Assembly (NCBI GenBank): GCA_900539665.1 | Contig: UQCV01000061.1 | Location: 1 to 13,804, forward strand | Origin: an uncultured Succinivibrionaceae bacterium | GTDB lineage: Bacteria; Pseudomonadota; Gammaproteobacteria; Enterobacterales; Succinivibrionaceae | DNA length: 13,804 bases | Reading direction: 5' to 3' | In this document: positions 6,946-13,623 of the stretch, one piece after another | Position numbering within the stretch: the first letter of the stretch is position 1 | Layout: each line of letters starts with the position of its first letter | Notes under the pieces: model-generated | What the model saw: only the letters and a program-made list of their open reading frames with translations | Told to the model about the DNA's origin: nothing | Databases searched by the model: none | Program-made: the position numbers and the translations under genes

Positions 6946-7539
6946 TTGAAGAACACAAAACTTTGGATTTTTTTGTCTTTGTGGCTAAGTGTGCTTACGT
7001 TTTGTTTGGGGACTTCGGCTCAAGCTCAAGGGTTTGTCGCTCCGTTGCCACCGCCGGAATTAGGGCAAAAATTGACTGATTACCGCACGCCACAGCAGCA
7101 AGCAACTGAACGCGGATTTATGGGAAACGCTAATTCGTATCTAAGGCAGCGTAGTGCCAACTTTAATGCCCAAGCAACCCCAAAAAATTCACGCCAACCA
7201 CAGGTTAAGAAAGAAGAGTTACTCCTTAATGATGTGGAAAGTAAATATGATTACGTGCCTAACAAAAAAGTAGTTTTAACTCGTGGGGGTGAGGCCGTCA
7301 TAAAATTGCATTTTGTGAACGCCCCGCAAGCTACGATCGAAAAGCTAATTGTAAACTCTGGTTTTAGAACTGAGTTTAATGGCAATGAAATAAAAATTTG
7401 GCCTACAGGTACCTCAAGTCAGTCCCAACTTGCCATTAAATTAAAAGGGCGTCGCAAACCATTACTTTTTACCCTTAAGTGTAACGAGTATCGTTACAAT
7501 GAACGCCATAACGAAATAGTTAACGTTCGATTTGAATGA
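6946..7539 (+). CDS. Exported protein with DotH/IcmK-like core domain (short paralogue)
   Basis: 197 residues. It starts at TTG 6946, preceded by TTAGGGG at 6934-6940; no ATG or GTG would give a complete signal peptide. Residues 1-27 are a signal peptide ending TSAQA. The mature N-terminus carries PPPELGQKLTDYRT (35-48), which recurs at the same residue number in the next protein. Residues 106-197 look like the beta-sandwich core of DotH/IcmK (TraN) from type IVB secretion and conjugation systems: VVLTRGGEAVIKLHF, then IEKLIV, then a QLAIKLKG strand, then YRYNERHNEIVNV. The WPI signature of that family is replaced by TIEKL. The protein ends where the core ends, so it is shorter than DotH (about 360). 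The likely site is the periplasm or outer-membrane complex. The DotH link is a distant family judgement made by eye. Confidence 0.75.
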   Translation: MKNTKLWIFLSLWLSVLTFCLGTSAQAQGFVAPLPPPELGQKLTDYRTPQQQATERGFMGNANSYLRQRSANFNAQATPKNSRQPQVKKEELLLNDVESKYDYVPNKKVVLTRGGEAVIKLHFVNAPQATIEKLIVNSGFRTEFNGNEIKIWPTGTSSQSQLAIKLKGRRKPLLFTLKCNEYRYNERHNEIVNVRFE

Positions 7540-7568
7540 TGTTTATATTTAGGTTCTAAAGGATTATG

Positions 7569-7593
7569 CCAAAATAAAGAGCGATTATTTTGG
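7569..7593 (+). other. Intergenic hairpin between the two DotH-like genes
   Basis: CCAAAATAA (7569-7577) and TTATTTTGG (7585-7593) form a perfect 9-bp stem with loop AGAGCGA. It starts 30 bases after the short paralogue's stop and has no T-run. It could be an attenuator, RNA-processing site or 3' stabiliser within a shared transcript. Confidence 0.4.
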
Positions 7594-7740
7594 GCTTAGG
7601 AAGGCATAAAGGTTCTATGCGTGAATGGTCTTGAGTTTGGTCTTAGCTTACCAAGTTTAAAGTATGGCGCCCCATGGCCAAATAATGGTTTTGTTTGGGG
7701 ACGGTCGTTTTGAGGCTAGACGCTACATAAAACCGTAAAA

Positions 7741-7786
7741 GGAAGTAAAGCTCAACCACAGGGAAGTAGCCGACAACAAGGAAGTA
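7741..7786 (+). promoter_or_regulatory. Leader with three GGAAGTA copies (possible CsrA sites)
   Basis: GGAAGTA occurs at 7741, 7762 and 7780, spaced 21 and 18 bases apart. The last copy is the Shine-Dalgarno of the gene at 7788. Each copy is preceded so as to contain ANGGA (AAGGA, AGGGA, AAGGA), the core bound by CsrA/RsmA. One site on the ribosome site with others about 18 bases upstream is the known layout for CsrA repression. The assignment is an inference. Confidence 0.4.
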
Positions 7787-7787
7787 T

Positions 7788-8885
7788 ATGTTAAAGTTAA
7801 AGAAGATAATGGTGTTTAGCACCGTGACTGTAATGGCAAATGCTTTAAACTTTGGGCCGGCTATTGCGGATACTTTTCAGGGGGTGGCCCCACCGCCTGA
7901 ATTAGGGGAAAAACTAACTGAGTACCGAACTCGTCAGCAGCGTTTAGAACAAGCCGTGCAAAATACCCAAGGGGAAAACTTTAATCCTGAAATAAAGATT
8001 TACCGCAAAAAAGCTGACGGTACTCCAGATTATGAGCATCCTGAAATTAAAACCGCTCAAAACTCAAATGATCAAGCGTCTATTAGACAGCTAACCTCAA
8101 GCCAGGTCGTAAGCGGGCGCGCCATAAAGACGGTAGACTATCCTTATACGGGAACTAAAAACGTAAAATTACGTCGCGGAGAAAAATACATCATCACCGT
8201 AAAAGACGGTGACAATGTGGCATGGCCTATTTATGAAGCTGAAATGTCAAATGCGCAATTTAAGGTGACGTTGACTGATGACCATCAAGTTGTAGTTGAA
8301 GCGCTAGCTAATGCCCCTGAAAATGGTTTGGCTCGATTAAAGGTGCTCTTAGGTGATAATGGTCAGCGTAAAGTTGATTTTTTATTCCAAATAAAAGAAG
8401 GGGCGGCAACTCTTGATTATAAAGCTGGAGTTAGGATTGCATATACCTCTCCACTTAATACTACGGGTGATGGATCCGGTACTACCAATATGACAGTTAG
8501 CGCTAAAGCGCGCAACTCCCGTCGAGTCGTAACGCCAAGGGCAGTGGAATCTGAAATTCAAAGTACTACTAAGAGCGAGGCTTTGGCAGGAAGCATCAGA
8601 ACTATTGAAGCACAAAATAGTTCTCGTGGTGATTCGCCTTCAAATAATGGCACTTCTGCAAAGGCCCAAGCTCCTATGGTTTTAGGGACGCCTGATCTTA
8701 CCGTTACAGTGGACCATGGTTTAGGCTATAACTTTTTAAAAGCCATGGGCATTATAGTTTTAGAGCAGCGAAGTAAGGATCCTGTGGCCTTGGCCCAAAC
8801 CCAAGAAGCCGTGTTAGAAGCCGCGCTTAGAGTTCACCAAAATGAACAAGAAGTAGCGTTAAAAAATGAATCCGCAAAACCATAA
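7788..8885 (+). CDS. DotH/IcmK-like exported protein (long paralogue)
   Basis: 365 residues; ATG 7788 with AAGGA at 7778-7782. A signal peptide covers residues 1-27 (cleavage after PAIA). The motif PPPELGEKLTEYRT (35-48) matches the upstream protein residue for residue apart from conservative swaps. Residues about 118-221 resemble the DotH/IcmK (TraN) core: VKLRRGEKYIITVKDGD, then AWPIYEA carrying the family's WPI, then a FKVTL strand, ARLKVLLGD, and LDYKAGVRIAY. Total length is close to Legionella IcmK (about 360). The region after 225 is Ser/Thr/Asn-rich and then helical, and does not clearly match the IcmK C-terminus. DotH is part of the outer-membrane core of type IVB systems, and that role is inferred here. 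No other Dot/Icm genes are in the window. Confidence 0.8.
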   Translation: MLKLKKIMVFSTVTVMANALNFGPAIADTFQGVAPPPELGEKLTEYRTRQQRLEQAVQNTQGENFNPEIKIYRKKADGTPDYEHPEIKTAQNSNDQASIRQLTSSQVVSGRAIKTVDYPYTGTKNVKLRRGEKYIITVKDGDNVAWPIYEAEMSNAQFKVTLTDDHQVVVEALANAPENGLARLKVLLGDNGQRKVDFLFQIKEGAATLDYKAGVRIAYTSPLNTTGDGSGTTNMTVSAKARNSRRVVTPRAVESEIQSTTKSEALAGSIRTIEAQNSSRGDSPSNNGTSAKAQAPMVLGTPDLTVTVDHGLGYNFLKAMGIIVLEQRSKDPVALAQTQEAVLEAALRVHQNEQEVALKNESAKP

Positions 8886-8938
8886 ATCATAAATATTGGT
8901 CGGTAAACTTGCGCTTTAATACAGGTAGTAAAAAGATT

Positions 8939-9733
8939 ATGAAGTTGGCTGGAAGAAGTATTTTTATTAAGCTTATATGTTTAAGTTTTTTGGTTCTGCT
9001 TGGAACTAATGCTTACGCTCGAGGTGAATCCGATTTACGCCAAGATGCTTTAAAACAATCAGCATTTATGGACCAGGCAGACGTTAAATATTTAGGTTCA
9101 GAATATCCCACCAATGCTCCTCAAAGCTCAAAAAATACCACAAACGGCCCCAAAACAACTTTAGATTCAAGCTCAGGAACAGCTTTGGCGGAGCGTGGTC
9201 ACTCTAGTCAAATAAATTACGTTAACCATGATTCTCCATATGGTTCAAATAGTCGTGATAAATGCACTAATGGACATTGGCGTGATGTCGCTTATGATAC
9301 GAAGATTATGTCACGCTACAAACCTTATGATCGCTGTGTGGCATGGGCGGCGTACCAATTTGAATTACCAGAAGAGTTGTTGTATTCCATTATCTATGTG
9401 GAACGCGGTGATATCAATGGCCGTTGTATGACTAATAATAATGGCACGCAAGACTGTGGTCCGGCTCAGATCAATGATGTGCGTTTAGGGGAAATAAAAA
9501 GCTTCGACCTAGGTAAAGGTGATATGCGTAATAATCCTTGTCGCAATATTTGGGCGATGGGGTACTTAGTGCGCCGCGAAATTGAAAAAGCCAACTACGA
9601 TATTTGGCGTGGCGTAGGGAACTATCATTATCACTACAGCGTTAATCAAACCATCCACTCGCGCTATGTCGAATTGGTACGCAAGGCTTGGTTTAAGTTG
9701 CAAGAAACGGTAAACGATAAATGTCTGCCTTAA
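8939..9733 (+). CDS. Lytic transglycosylase, PilT/VirB1-like
   Basis: 264 residues from ATG 8939, chosen because AGGTAG (8923-8928) precedes it and the signal peptide then starts MKLAGRS and ends NAYA (about 26). An in-frame TTG at 8909 would add ten residues. Residues about 27-105 are a Ser/Asn-rich linker. The catalytic domain follows. YVERGD holds the likely catalytic Glu (E155), CGPAQIND (173-180) matches the GxxQIN motif of SLT-type enzymes, and GVGNYHYHY (225-233) matches the VGNYH segment of PilT-like members. Six mature Cys suggest disulfides. Such enzymes cut peptidoglycan so that type IV secretion machines, conjugative pili or type III systems can cross the wall. It starts 53 bases after the DotH-like gene, which supports a joint role. 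Confidence 0.85.
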   Translation: MKLAGRSIFIKLICLSFLVLLGTNAYARGESDLRQDALKQSAFMDQADVKYLGSEYPTNAPQSSKNTTNGPKTTLDSSSGTALAERGHSSQINYVNHDSPYGSNSRDKCTNGHWRDVAYDTKIMSRYKPYDRCVAWAAYQFELPEELLYSIIYVERGDINGRCMTNNNGTQDCGPAQINDVRLGEIKSFDLGKGDMRNNPCRNIWAMGYLVRREIEKANYDIWRGVGNYHYHYSVNQTIHSRYVELVRKAWFKLQETVNDKCLP

Positions 9734-9770
9734 CTTATAAGTTAGCAAGTTAGTGTTAGTGTAAGTTAAG
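9729..9770 (+). terminator. Weak stem-loop overlapping the transglycosylase stop
   Basis: CTTAACTTA (9729-9737) pairs with TAAGTTAAG (9762-9770); two more pairs, one of them G-U, extend the stem. The loop is about 20 bases and no clear T-run follows. It includes the stop codon. It may mark the transcript end or only be a stability element. Confidence 0.3.
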
Positions 9771-10082
9771 CTTCTAAATTACCTACAGTCTAAAGCTTAA
9801 ATATCTAAGCTTATGTTAAGTCCATGTCCGGGCTAAATGCTAAATATAGGCTCGGTCTAAGCTAATGTTTCTTTTGGTAAGTGTTCTCATTTATTTAGGC
9901 CGCATGTTTTACTTTTGTGCTCTGGTAATTTCTCTGTAGTTCTTTTAAGGGGCTCCCAATCGCTTCCTAAAGCTCTCTTCGTAATTCGCTTGCAAGGTAA
10001 AAACAGGAGCGAGCACTAAAATTTTAGCGACGCTTTGCTCGGCTAAAAAGCGCAAAAGATTGTTGTAAATTGCGGCGTAAAA

Positions 10083-10373
10083 CCCACATGCTTGCGTGTG
10101 GGATGAAAGTTGCTTTTTATGAAAAAATATATTTTTACTACTTGATATTAGTATAGAACAATATATAATTTAAATGTTAGGAAGATTGACTGTACTTCCT
10201 TGTCGTAAGACAGAAATTTACCGCTAATGTGGTCGTAGGACTCTTTGGTAATGAAAGTCCTGATTCAAACAGATTTACACTTGTAACTCCAAAGCCTGAA
10301 AATGGTGTACGATTACAAGCTACACTTCAATCAGAACCCCACGGGCTTGCCCGTGGGAGCAGTCAGTTTTCAA
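10083..10373. mobile_element. Miniature IS200/IS605-like element (no transposase gene)
   Basis: Two hairpins of the same design bracket 235 bases. The left one, at 10083-10102, has an 8-bp stem starting CCCACA with loop CTTG. The right one, at 10338-10357, is CCCACGGG-CTTG-CCCGTGGG. Sub-terminal hairpins with shared stems and loops instead of terminal inverted repeats are the hallmark of IS200/IS605 ends. The right hairpin followed by GAGC resembles the 3' ends of tnpB-bearing members. Neither tnpA nor tnpB is present. The DNA between the hairpins has an open frame through the right hairpin that could be a tnpB tail or omega-RNA remnant. The exact cleavage sites are not determined; TCAA at 10370-10373 is a candidate right end. 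Confidence 0.55.
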
Positions 10374-10453
10374 GGTGTTACACCAAAAAACTCTTTTTTT
10401 GGTAATAAGCGTGAGAAACTATGCATTTTCCTCGGGAAGTTAGTGGTTGTTGT

Positions 10454-10482
10454 TTGGGAGCGGTGGGCGGTCATGGTATATT
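10454..10482 (+). promoter_or_regulatory. Sigma70 promoter of fadD
   Basis: TTGGGA (10454-10459), a 17-base spacer and TATATT (10477-10482), with TG one base before the -10, form a good extended promoter. Transcription would start near 10489, about 30 bases before the ATG. No FadR-type operator was recognised nearby. Confidence 0.65.
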
Positions 10483-10519
10483 TTTAGGATAAAGGTGTGC
10501 CATAAGCGAGGGCCAGACT

Positions 10520-12301
10520 ATGACAGAGCATCAATTTTCACCGTGGTTAAAATCTTATCCTGCTGATGTCCCGCCAGAAGTAGATACTCGCATCTTTAAT
10601 TCCATTTTAGATATGTACGAGTTTTCTTGTGAAAAGTATGCCGAGAAAACCGCTTATATCAGCATGGGCGCTGCCATTACTTATGCCGAACTCGATGAAA
10701 AGGTTAGATGTTTTGCGGCATATTTGCAGAATGAATTAAAACTCGAACGTGGCACTCGCGTCGCTTTAATGCTTCCTAATATTATTCAATATCCAATCGC
10801 TATGTTTGGGGCCTTAATGGCTGGGGGTGTAGTTGTAAATTGCAACCCAATGTACACCTCACGTGAATTAAACCATCAACTCCGAGATTCAGGCGCTAAA
10901 GTTGTCGTGGTGGTTTCAAATTTTGCGAGTACGTTACAAGCGGCGATTGTCGACCTTGACTCAGTTGAACACGTTGTCGTTACGTCCTTTGGGGATGAAA
11001 TCGGGTCCTTTAAAGGAACGATGATAAACTTAGCCCTTAAGTACTTAAAACGTTTAGTCCCAAGATTTCGGTTTGATAACGCCGTGTCATGGCACCGGGC
11101 ATTGGCCATAGGGCACTCTTACCCATATAGACGCGTGTTAGTAAACCGTGAAGAATTAGCTTTTTTACAATATACAGGCGGGACCACTGGAGCGGCTAAG
11201 GGAGCTATGCTCACGCATCACAATTTGCTCGCTAATATTGAACAAGCGTTTGGCATGTACGGTTCTAAATTACGTGAAGGCGATGAGTTTGTGGTCACGG
11301 CAATTCCGTTATACCATGTGTTTGCTCTAACAATAAATTGCTTGTTCATCTTTCGTTTAGGCGGGACTTCGCTTTTAATTGCTGATCCGCGGCGCATAAA
11401 GTCTCTGGTTAAAGAAATGGGTAAATATGCTCCGACTATTTTGACAGGGGTAAACACTCTCTTTAGTGCACTAGCAAACAATGAAGATTTTGCTCGCCTT
11501 GATTTATCAGAATTGCGTCTTTGTATAGGGGGCGGAACTTCTGTAAAACAAGGGGTGGCGGCCCGCTGGTTTGCCATCACTGGGATGCATATTTTAGAAG
11601 GATACGGCCTGACTGAGTGTTCACCTTTAGTGGCGGTAAATCCATACAATATCACCGAATATAACGGAACCGTCGGAATTCCGGTGCCGTCGACCTCTGT
11701 TTTAATTAAGGATGATGCGGGAAATATCATTACCGAAGTGAATAAACCAGGGGAGCTTTTAGTCAAGGGACCGCAAGTAATGAAAGGGTACTTTGGGCTT
11801 GAGGTTGCCACGCAAAAGGTTTTTGATGGTGAATATTTAAAAACTGGTGACGTTGCTTGTTGGGCAAACGATAAAGGTTTTATTAAGCTTGTAGACCGCC
11901 AAAAAGACTTGATTATCGTCTCCGGTTTTAATGTATACCCTAATGAAATTGAAGATGTTATTTCGATGCATCCTTTGGTAGTTGAGGTATGTGCCATTGG
12001 GGTGCCAAGCAAACATAGTGGTGAATGCGTCAAGGTGTTCATAGTTCGCCGCAATCGGAGCTTAAGCGAAGAAAAGATTATTGAGCTTTGTCGAAAGCGT
12101 TTAGCAGCTTACAAAGTGCCAAAGCAAGTGGAATTCATTGAAGCCTCAAAGATGCCAAAGACTAATGTAGGCAAGGTTCTACGCCGTAAACTTAGAGAAC
12201 AAGAGTTAAAAAAACTCGGAAGCTTAGGTAGCCTTGAGCCTAAGGAAGCTCAGGTGATAAAACCTGAACCTAAAGCCGACGCTAACCATAAAGCCACCTA
12301 A
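10520..12301 (+). CDS. fadD: Long-chain fatty-acid--CoA ligase (FadD)
   Basis: 593 residues; ATG 10520 with GAGGG at 10508-10512. It activates long-chain fatty acids with ATP and CoA to acyl-CoA, through an acyl-AMP, at the inner membrane. It resembles E. coli FadD (561 residues) along its whole length, from YPADVP near residue 13 onward. The ATP-binding loop YTGGTTGAAKG (218-228), the YGLTE motif (362-366), TGD (442-444), the fatty-acyl-CoA signature FNVYPNEIEDV (470-480) and the catalytic Lys in GKVLRR (K552) are all intact. A charged tail of about 28 residues (566-593) goes beyond the usual end. It has its own promoter and terminator, so it is monocistronic. Confidence 0.97.
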   Translation: MTEHQFSPWLKSYPADVPPEVDTRIFNSILDMYEFSCEKYAEKTAYISMGAAITYAELDEKVRCFAAYLQNELKLERGTRVALMLPNIIQYPIAMFGALMAGGVVVNCNPMYTSRELNHQLRDSGAKVVVVVSNFASTLQAAIVDLDSVEHVVVTSFGDEIGSFKGTMINLALKYLKRLVPRFRFDNAVSWHRALAIGHSYPYRRVLVNREELAFLQYTGGTTGAAKGAMLTHHNLLANIEQAFGMYGSKLREGDEFVVTAIPLYHVFALTINCLFIFRLGGTSLLIADPRRIKSLVKEMGKYAPTILTGVNTLFSALANNEDFARLDLSELRLCIGGGTSVKQGVAARWFAITGMHILEGYGLTECSPLVAVNPYNITEYNGTVGIPVPSTSVLIKDDAGNIITEVNKPGELLVKGPQVMKGYFGLEVATQKVFDGEYLKTGDVACWANDKGFIKLVDRQKDLIIVSGFNVYPNEIEDVISMHPLVVEVCAIGVPSKHSGECVKVFIVRRNRSLSEEKIIELCRKRLAAYKVPKQVEFIEASKMPKTNVGKVLRRKLREQELKKLGSLGSLEPKEAQVIKPEPKADANHKAT

Positions 12302-12307
12302 AGATGT

Positions 12308-12343
12308 AAAAGAAGGTGTAACGTACCTTGCTTTTGTTTTTTT
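12308..12343 (+). terminator. Rho-independent terminator of fadD
   Basis: AAAAGAAGGT (12308-12317) pairs with ACCTT-G-CTTTT (12325-12335), giving ten pairs with one bulged G. GTTTTTTT follows. It starts six bases after the fadD stop. Confidence 0.8.
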
Positions 12344-12754
12344 ATCGAGAGATATGTACGCTGATTAAACTAATAATTAGAAAAATAGAAGTCTATGCGA
12401 AAATCAAAGCGCAAATAAAATGCAAAGCTGCTTAAAAAATGCACTAAGGTTCGCACTTTGTAATAAAAACGAGAAAAAAGTGAGATTTGAACCAAAAAAT
12501 TTACAGACATTAGATAAAAAAATGGTAATTCAATACGATAATATGCCAAGAAAAGTGCTGTGCTTCACCTGCTAGAGGTTACAATTACAGTCATTTAAAA
12601 TATTGGTCGCAACCTGGTTTTTGTGTACCTAGCTTCTTGTTGGCACATGAAAATTTAAGTTTTGAGGCGAATTTTAGAGGCTTAAATTGCATGGGTTCAT
12701 GTGGCGTACGGTAGTTCTACTAAATTGCTTTAGGTAATTTGCAAATATTATGTT

Positions 12755-12760
12755 TATAAT
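12755..12760 (+). promoter_or_regulatory. -10 element of the pilin gene
   Basis: TATAAT is a perfect -10 box about 108 bases before the pilin start. The -35 region at the right distance is poor (TAGGTA), so an activator or a different promoter is possible. No sigma54 -24/-12 pair, as used by many pilin genes, was found. Confidence 0.45.
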
Positions 12761-12868
12761 GTTTTACGAGTTCGCTTAAACAATGACAGGTACAACTGTA
12801 CCCATATAGCATTTGGATTCAAGTTGTGCAAAGCAATAAGGTGGGCCATTAGGTCAAAAGGAGTTTTT

Positions 12869-13399
12869 ATGAAGAAAAGTTCTGGTTTTACATTAATTGA
12901 GCTTGTGGTAGTAATCGTGATTTTAGGTATTTTAGCTGCTACCGCTGCTCCAAAATTTATGGATTTACAAAAGGATGCACGCGTCAGTGCTCTTAATGGC
13001 TTAATGGGTGCTATGAAGAGTGCTAATAGCATGGTTTATAGTAAGGCTATTTTAGCAGGTCAAGATACTGTTCTTAGTGGTTTTGTTTGCTCTAATAGTG
13101 AACCTTGTGAAACAAAAACACAAGATGGGAAAACTGAAATTCCAACCAACCAAGTAGCTCTTAGGTATGGTCATCCAACTGCAGATAAAGATGGTATTGT
13201 TAAGGCCTTACAGGATGATATCGTAGAATATAATGCTAAGGATGTGGGCGATTGGGTATACAAGAAGGAGTATCAATATATTCGCATTTTCTCTGCCGCT
13301 TTTAAAGATTCTCCTAATACAAAATGCTATGTTAAATACACTGCACCTGATAGTAAAGACGGTGCCCCTAAATTTGAATTAGAAAAGGATGAATGTTAG
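12869..13399 (+). CDS. Type IV major pilin, MshA-like prepilin
   Basis: 176 residues. ATG 12869 with AAAGGAG (12857-12863) five bases upstream; this gives a short MKKSSG leader, whereas an upstream TTG (12824) would make it too long. The prepilin peptidase site is G6|F7, followed by FTLIELVVV with the conserved Glu at mature position 5 and a hydrophobic N-terminal helix to about residue 28. AAPKFMDLQKDARVSALNGL closely resembles MshA pilins of Vibrio and Aeromonas. Cys 74/80 and 153/176 suggest two disulfides; the second would form the C-terminal D-region loop. The product is assembled into a type IV pilus for adhesion or motility. No other pilus genes are in the window, so assembly proteins must be elsewhere. 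Confidence 0.93.
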   Translation: MKKSSGFTLIELVVVIVILGILAATAAPKFMDLQKDARVSALNGLMGAMKSANSMVYSKAILAGQDTVLSGFVCSNSEPCETKTQDGKTEIPTNQVALRYGHPTADKDGIVKALQDDIVEYNAKDVGDWVYKKEYQYIRIFSAAFKDSPNTKCYVKYTAPDSKDGAPKFELEKDEC

Positions 13400-13449
13400 T
13401 TTAATAACGTAAATTTTAGGATTGAAGCCTAAGTTTACTTAAACTAGAG

Positions 13450-13516
13450 AATCCCTTGTCCTGGTGCTTTTAAAGTGTTAAAGCTTCTTAAAAAGTTAAG
13501 GCAGGGGATTTTTTTT
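13450..13516 (+). terminator. Rho-independent terminator of the pilin gene
   Basis: AATCCCTTGTC (13450-13460) pairs with GGCAGGGGATT (13500-13510) over 11 positions, two of them G-U. Eight T follow (13509-13516). The 39-base interior contains a smaller GCTTT/AAAGC stem. It starts 50 bases after the pilin stop. Confidence 0.8.
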
Positions 13517-13623
13517 GAGTTAGTTTTTGATCTCTAAGCTTGTAAATTTCGTTTCTCTTGGGTCAATGAGAGCTTTAAAGGGCTTGGGTCGTGTGAGGCT
13601 TTTAAATTTAATACTTTCCCTTT

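Larger units (their letters stand above)
9734..10519. other. Non-coding region before fadD
   Basis: These 786 bases hold no credible gene. There is an AAGCTTA/TAAGCTT hairpin at 9793-9812, a TTTTAGC/GCTAAAA stem near 10022-10047, the miniature IS200/IS605-type element (about 10083-10373), an ACCAAAAAA/TTTTTTGGT hairpin just after it (10382-10403) and the fadD promoter (10454-10482). Confidence 0.5.
12302..12868. other. Non-coding region between fadD and the pilin gene
   Basis: The fadD terminator occupies the first 40 bases. The middle (about 12345-12720) is AT-rich with no open frame, tRNA or clear repeat that I can see. A -10 element lies at 12755-12760 and the pilin ribosome site at 12857-12863. 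The leader would be about 100 bases long. Confidence 0.5.

Noticed and set aside
8909..8938. TTG start at 8909 for the transglycosylase
   Set aside because: ATG 8939 has a better ribosome site and gives a normal-length signal peptide. The TTG cannot be fully excluded.
10302..10487. Open frame of 61 codons before fadD
   Set aside because: It crosses the right IS hairpin and the fadD promoter, has no ribosome site, and its translation shows no recognisable protein.
11218..12054. Minus-strand open frame of 278 codons
   Set aside because: It lies wholly inside fadD on the opposite strand, and its Ser/Thr/Pro-rich translation has no domain. It is a shadow of a well-supported gene.
12634..12655. 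TTGGCAC as the -24 half of a sigma54 promoter for the pilin gene
   Set aside because: No GC-containing -12 half at the required spacing, and it lies over 200 bases from the start codon.
12824..12868. TTG start at 12824 for the pilin
   Set aside because: It would give a 21-residue leader before the prepilin site. ATG 12869 has AAAGGAG and gives the typical six-residue leader.
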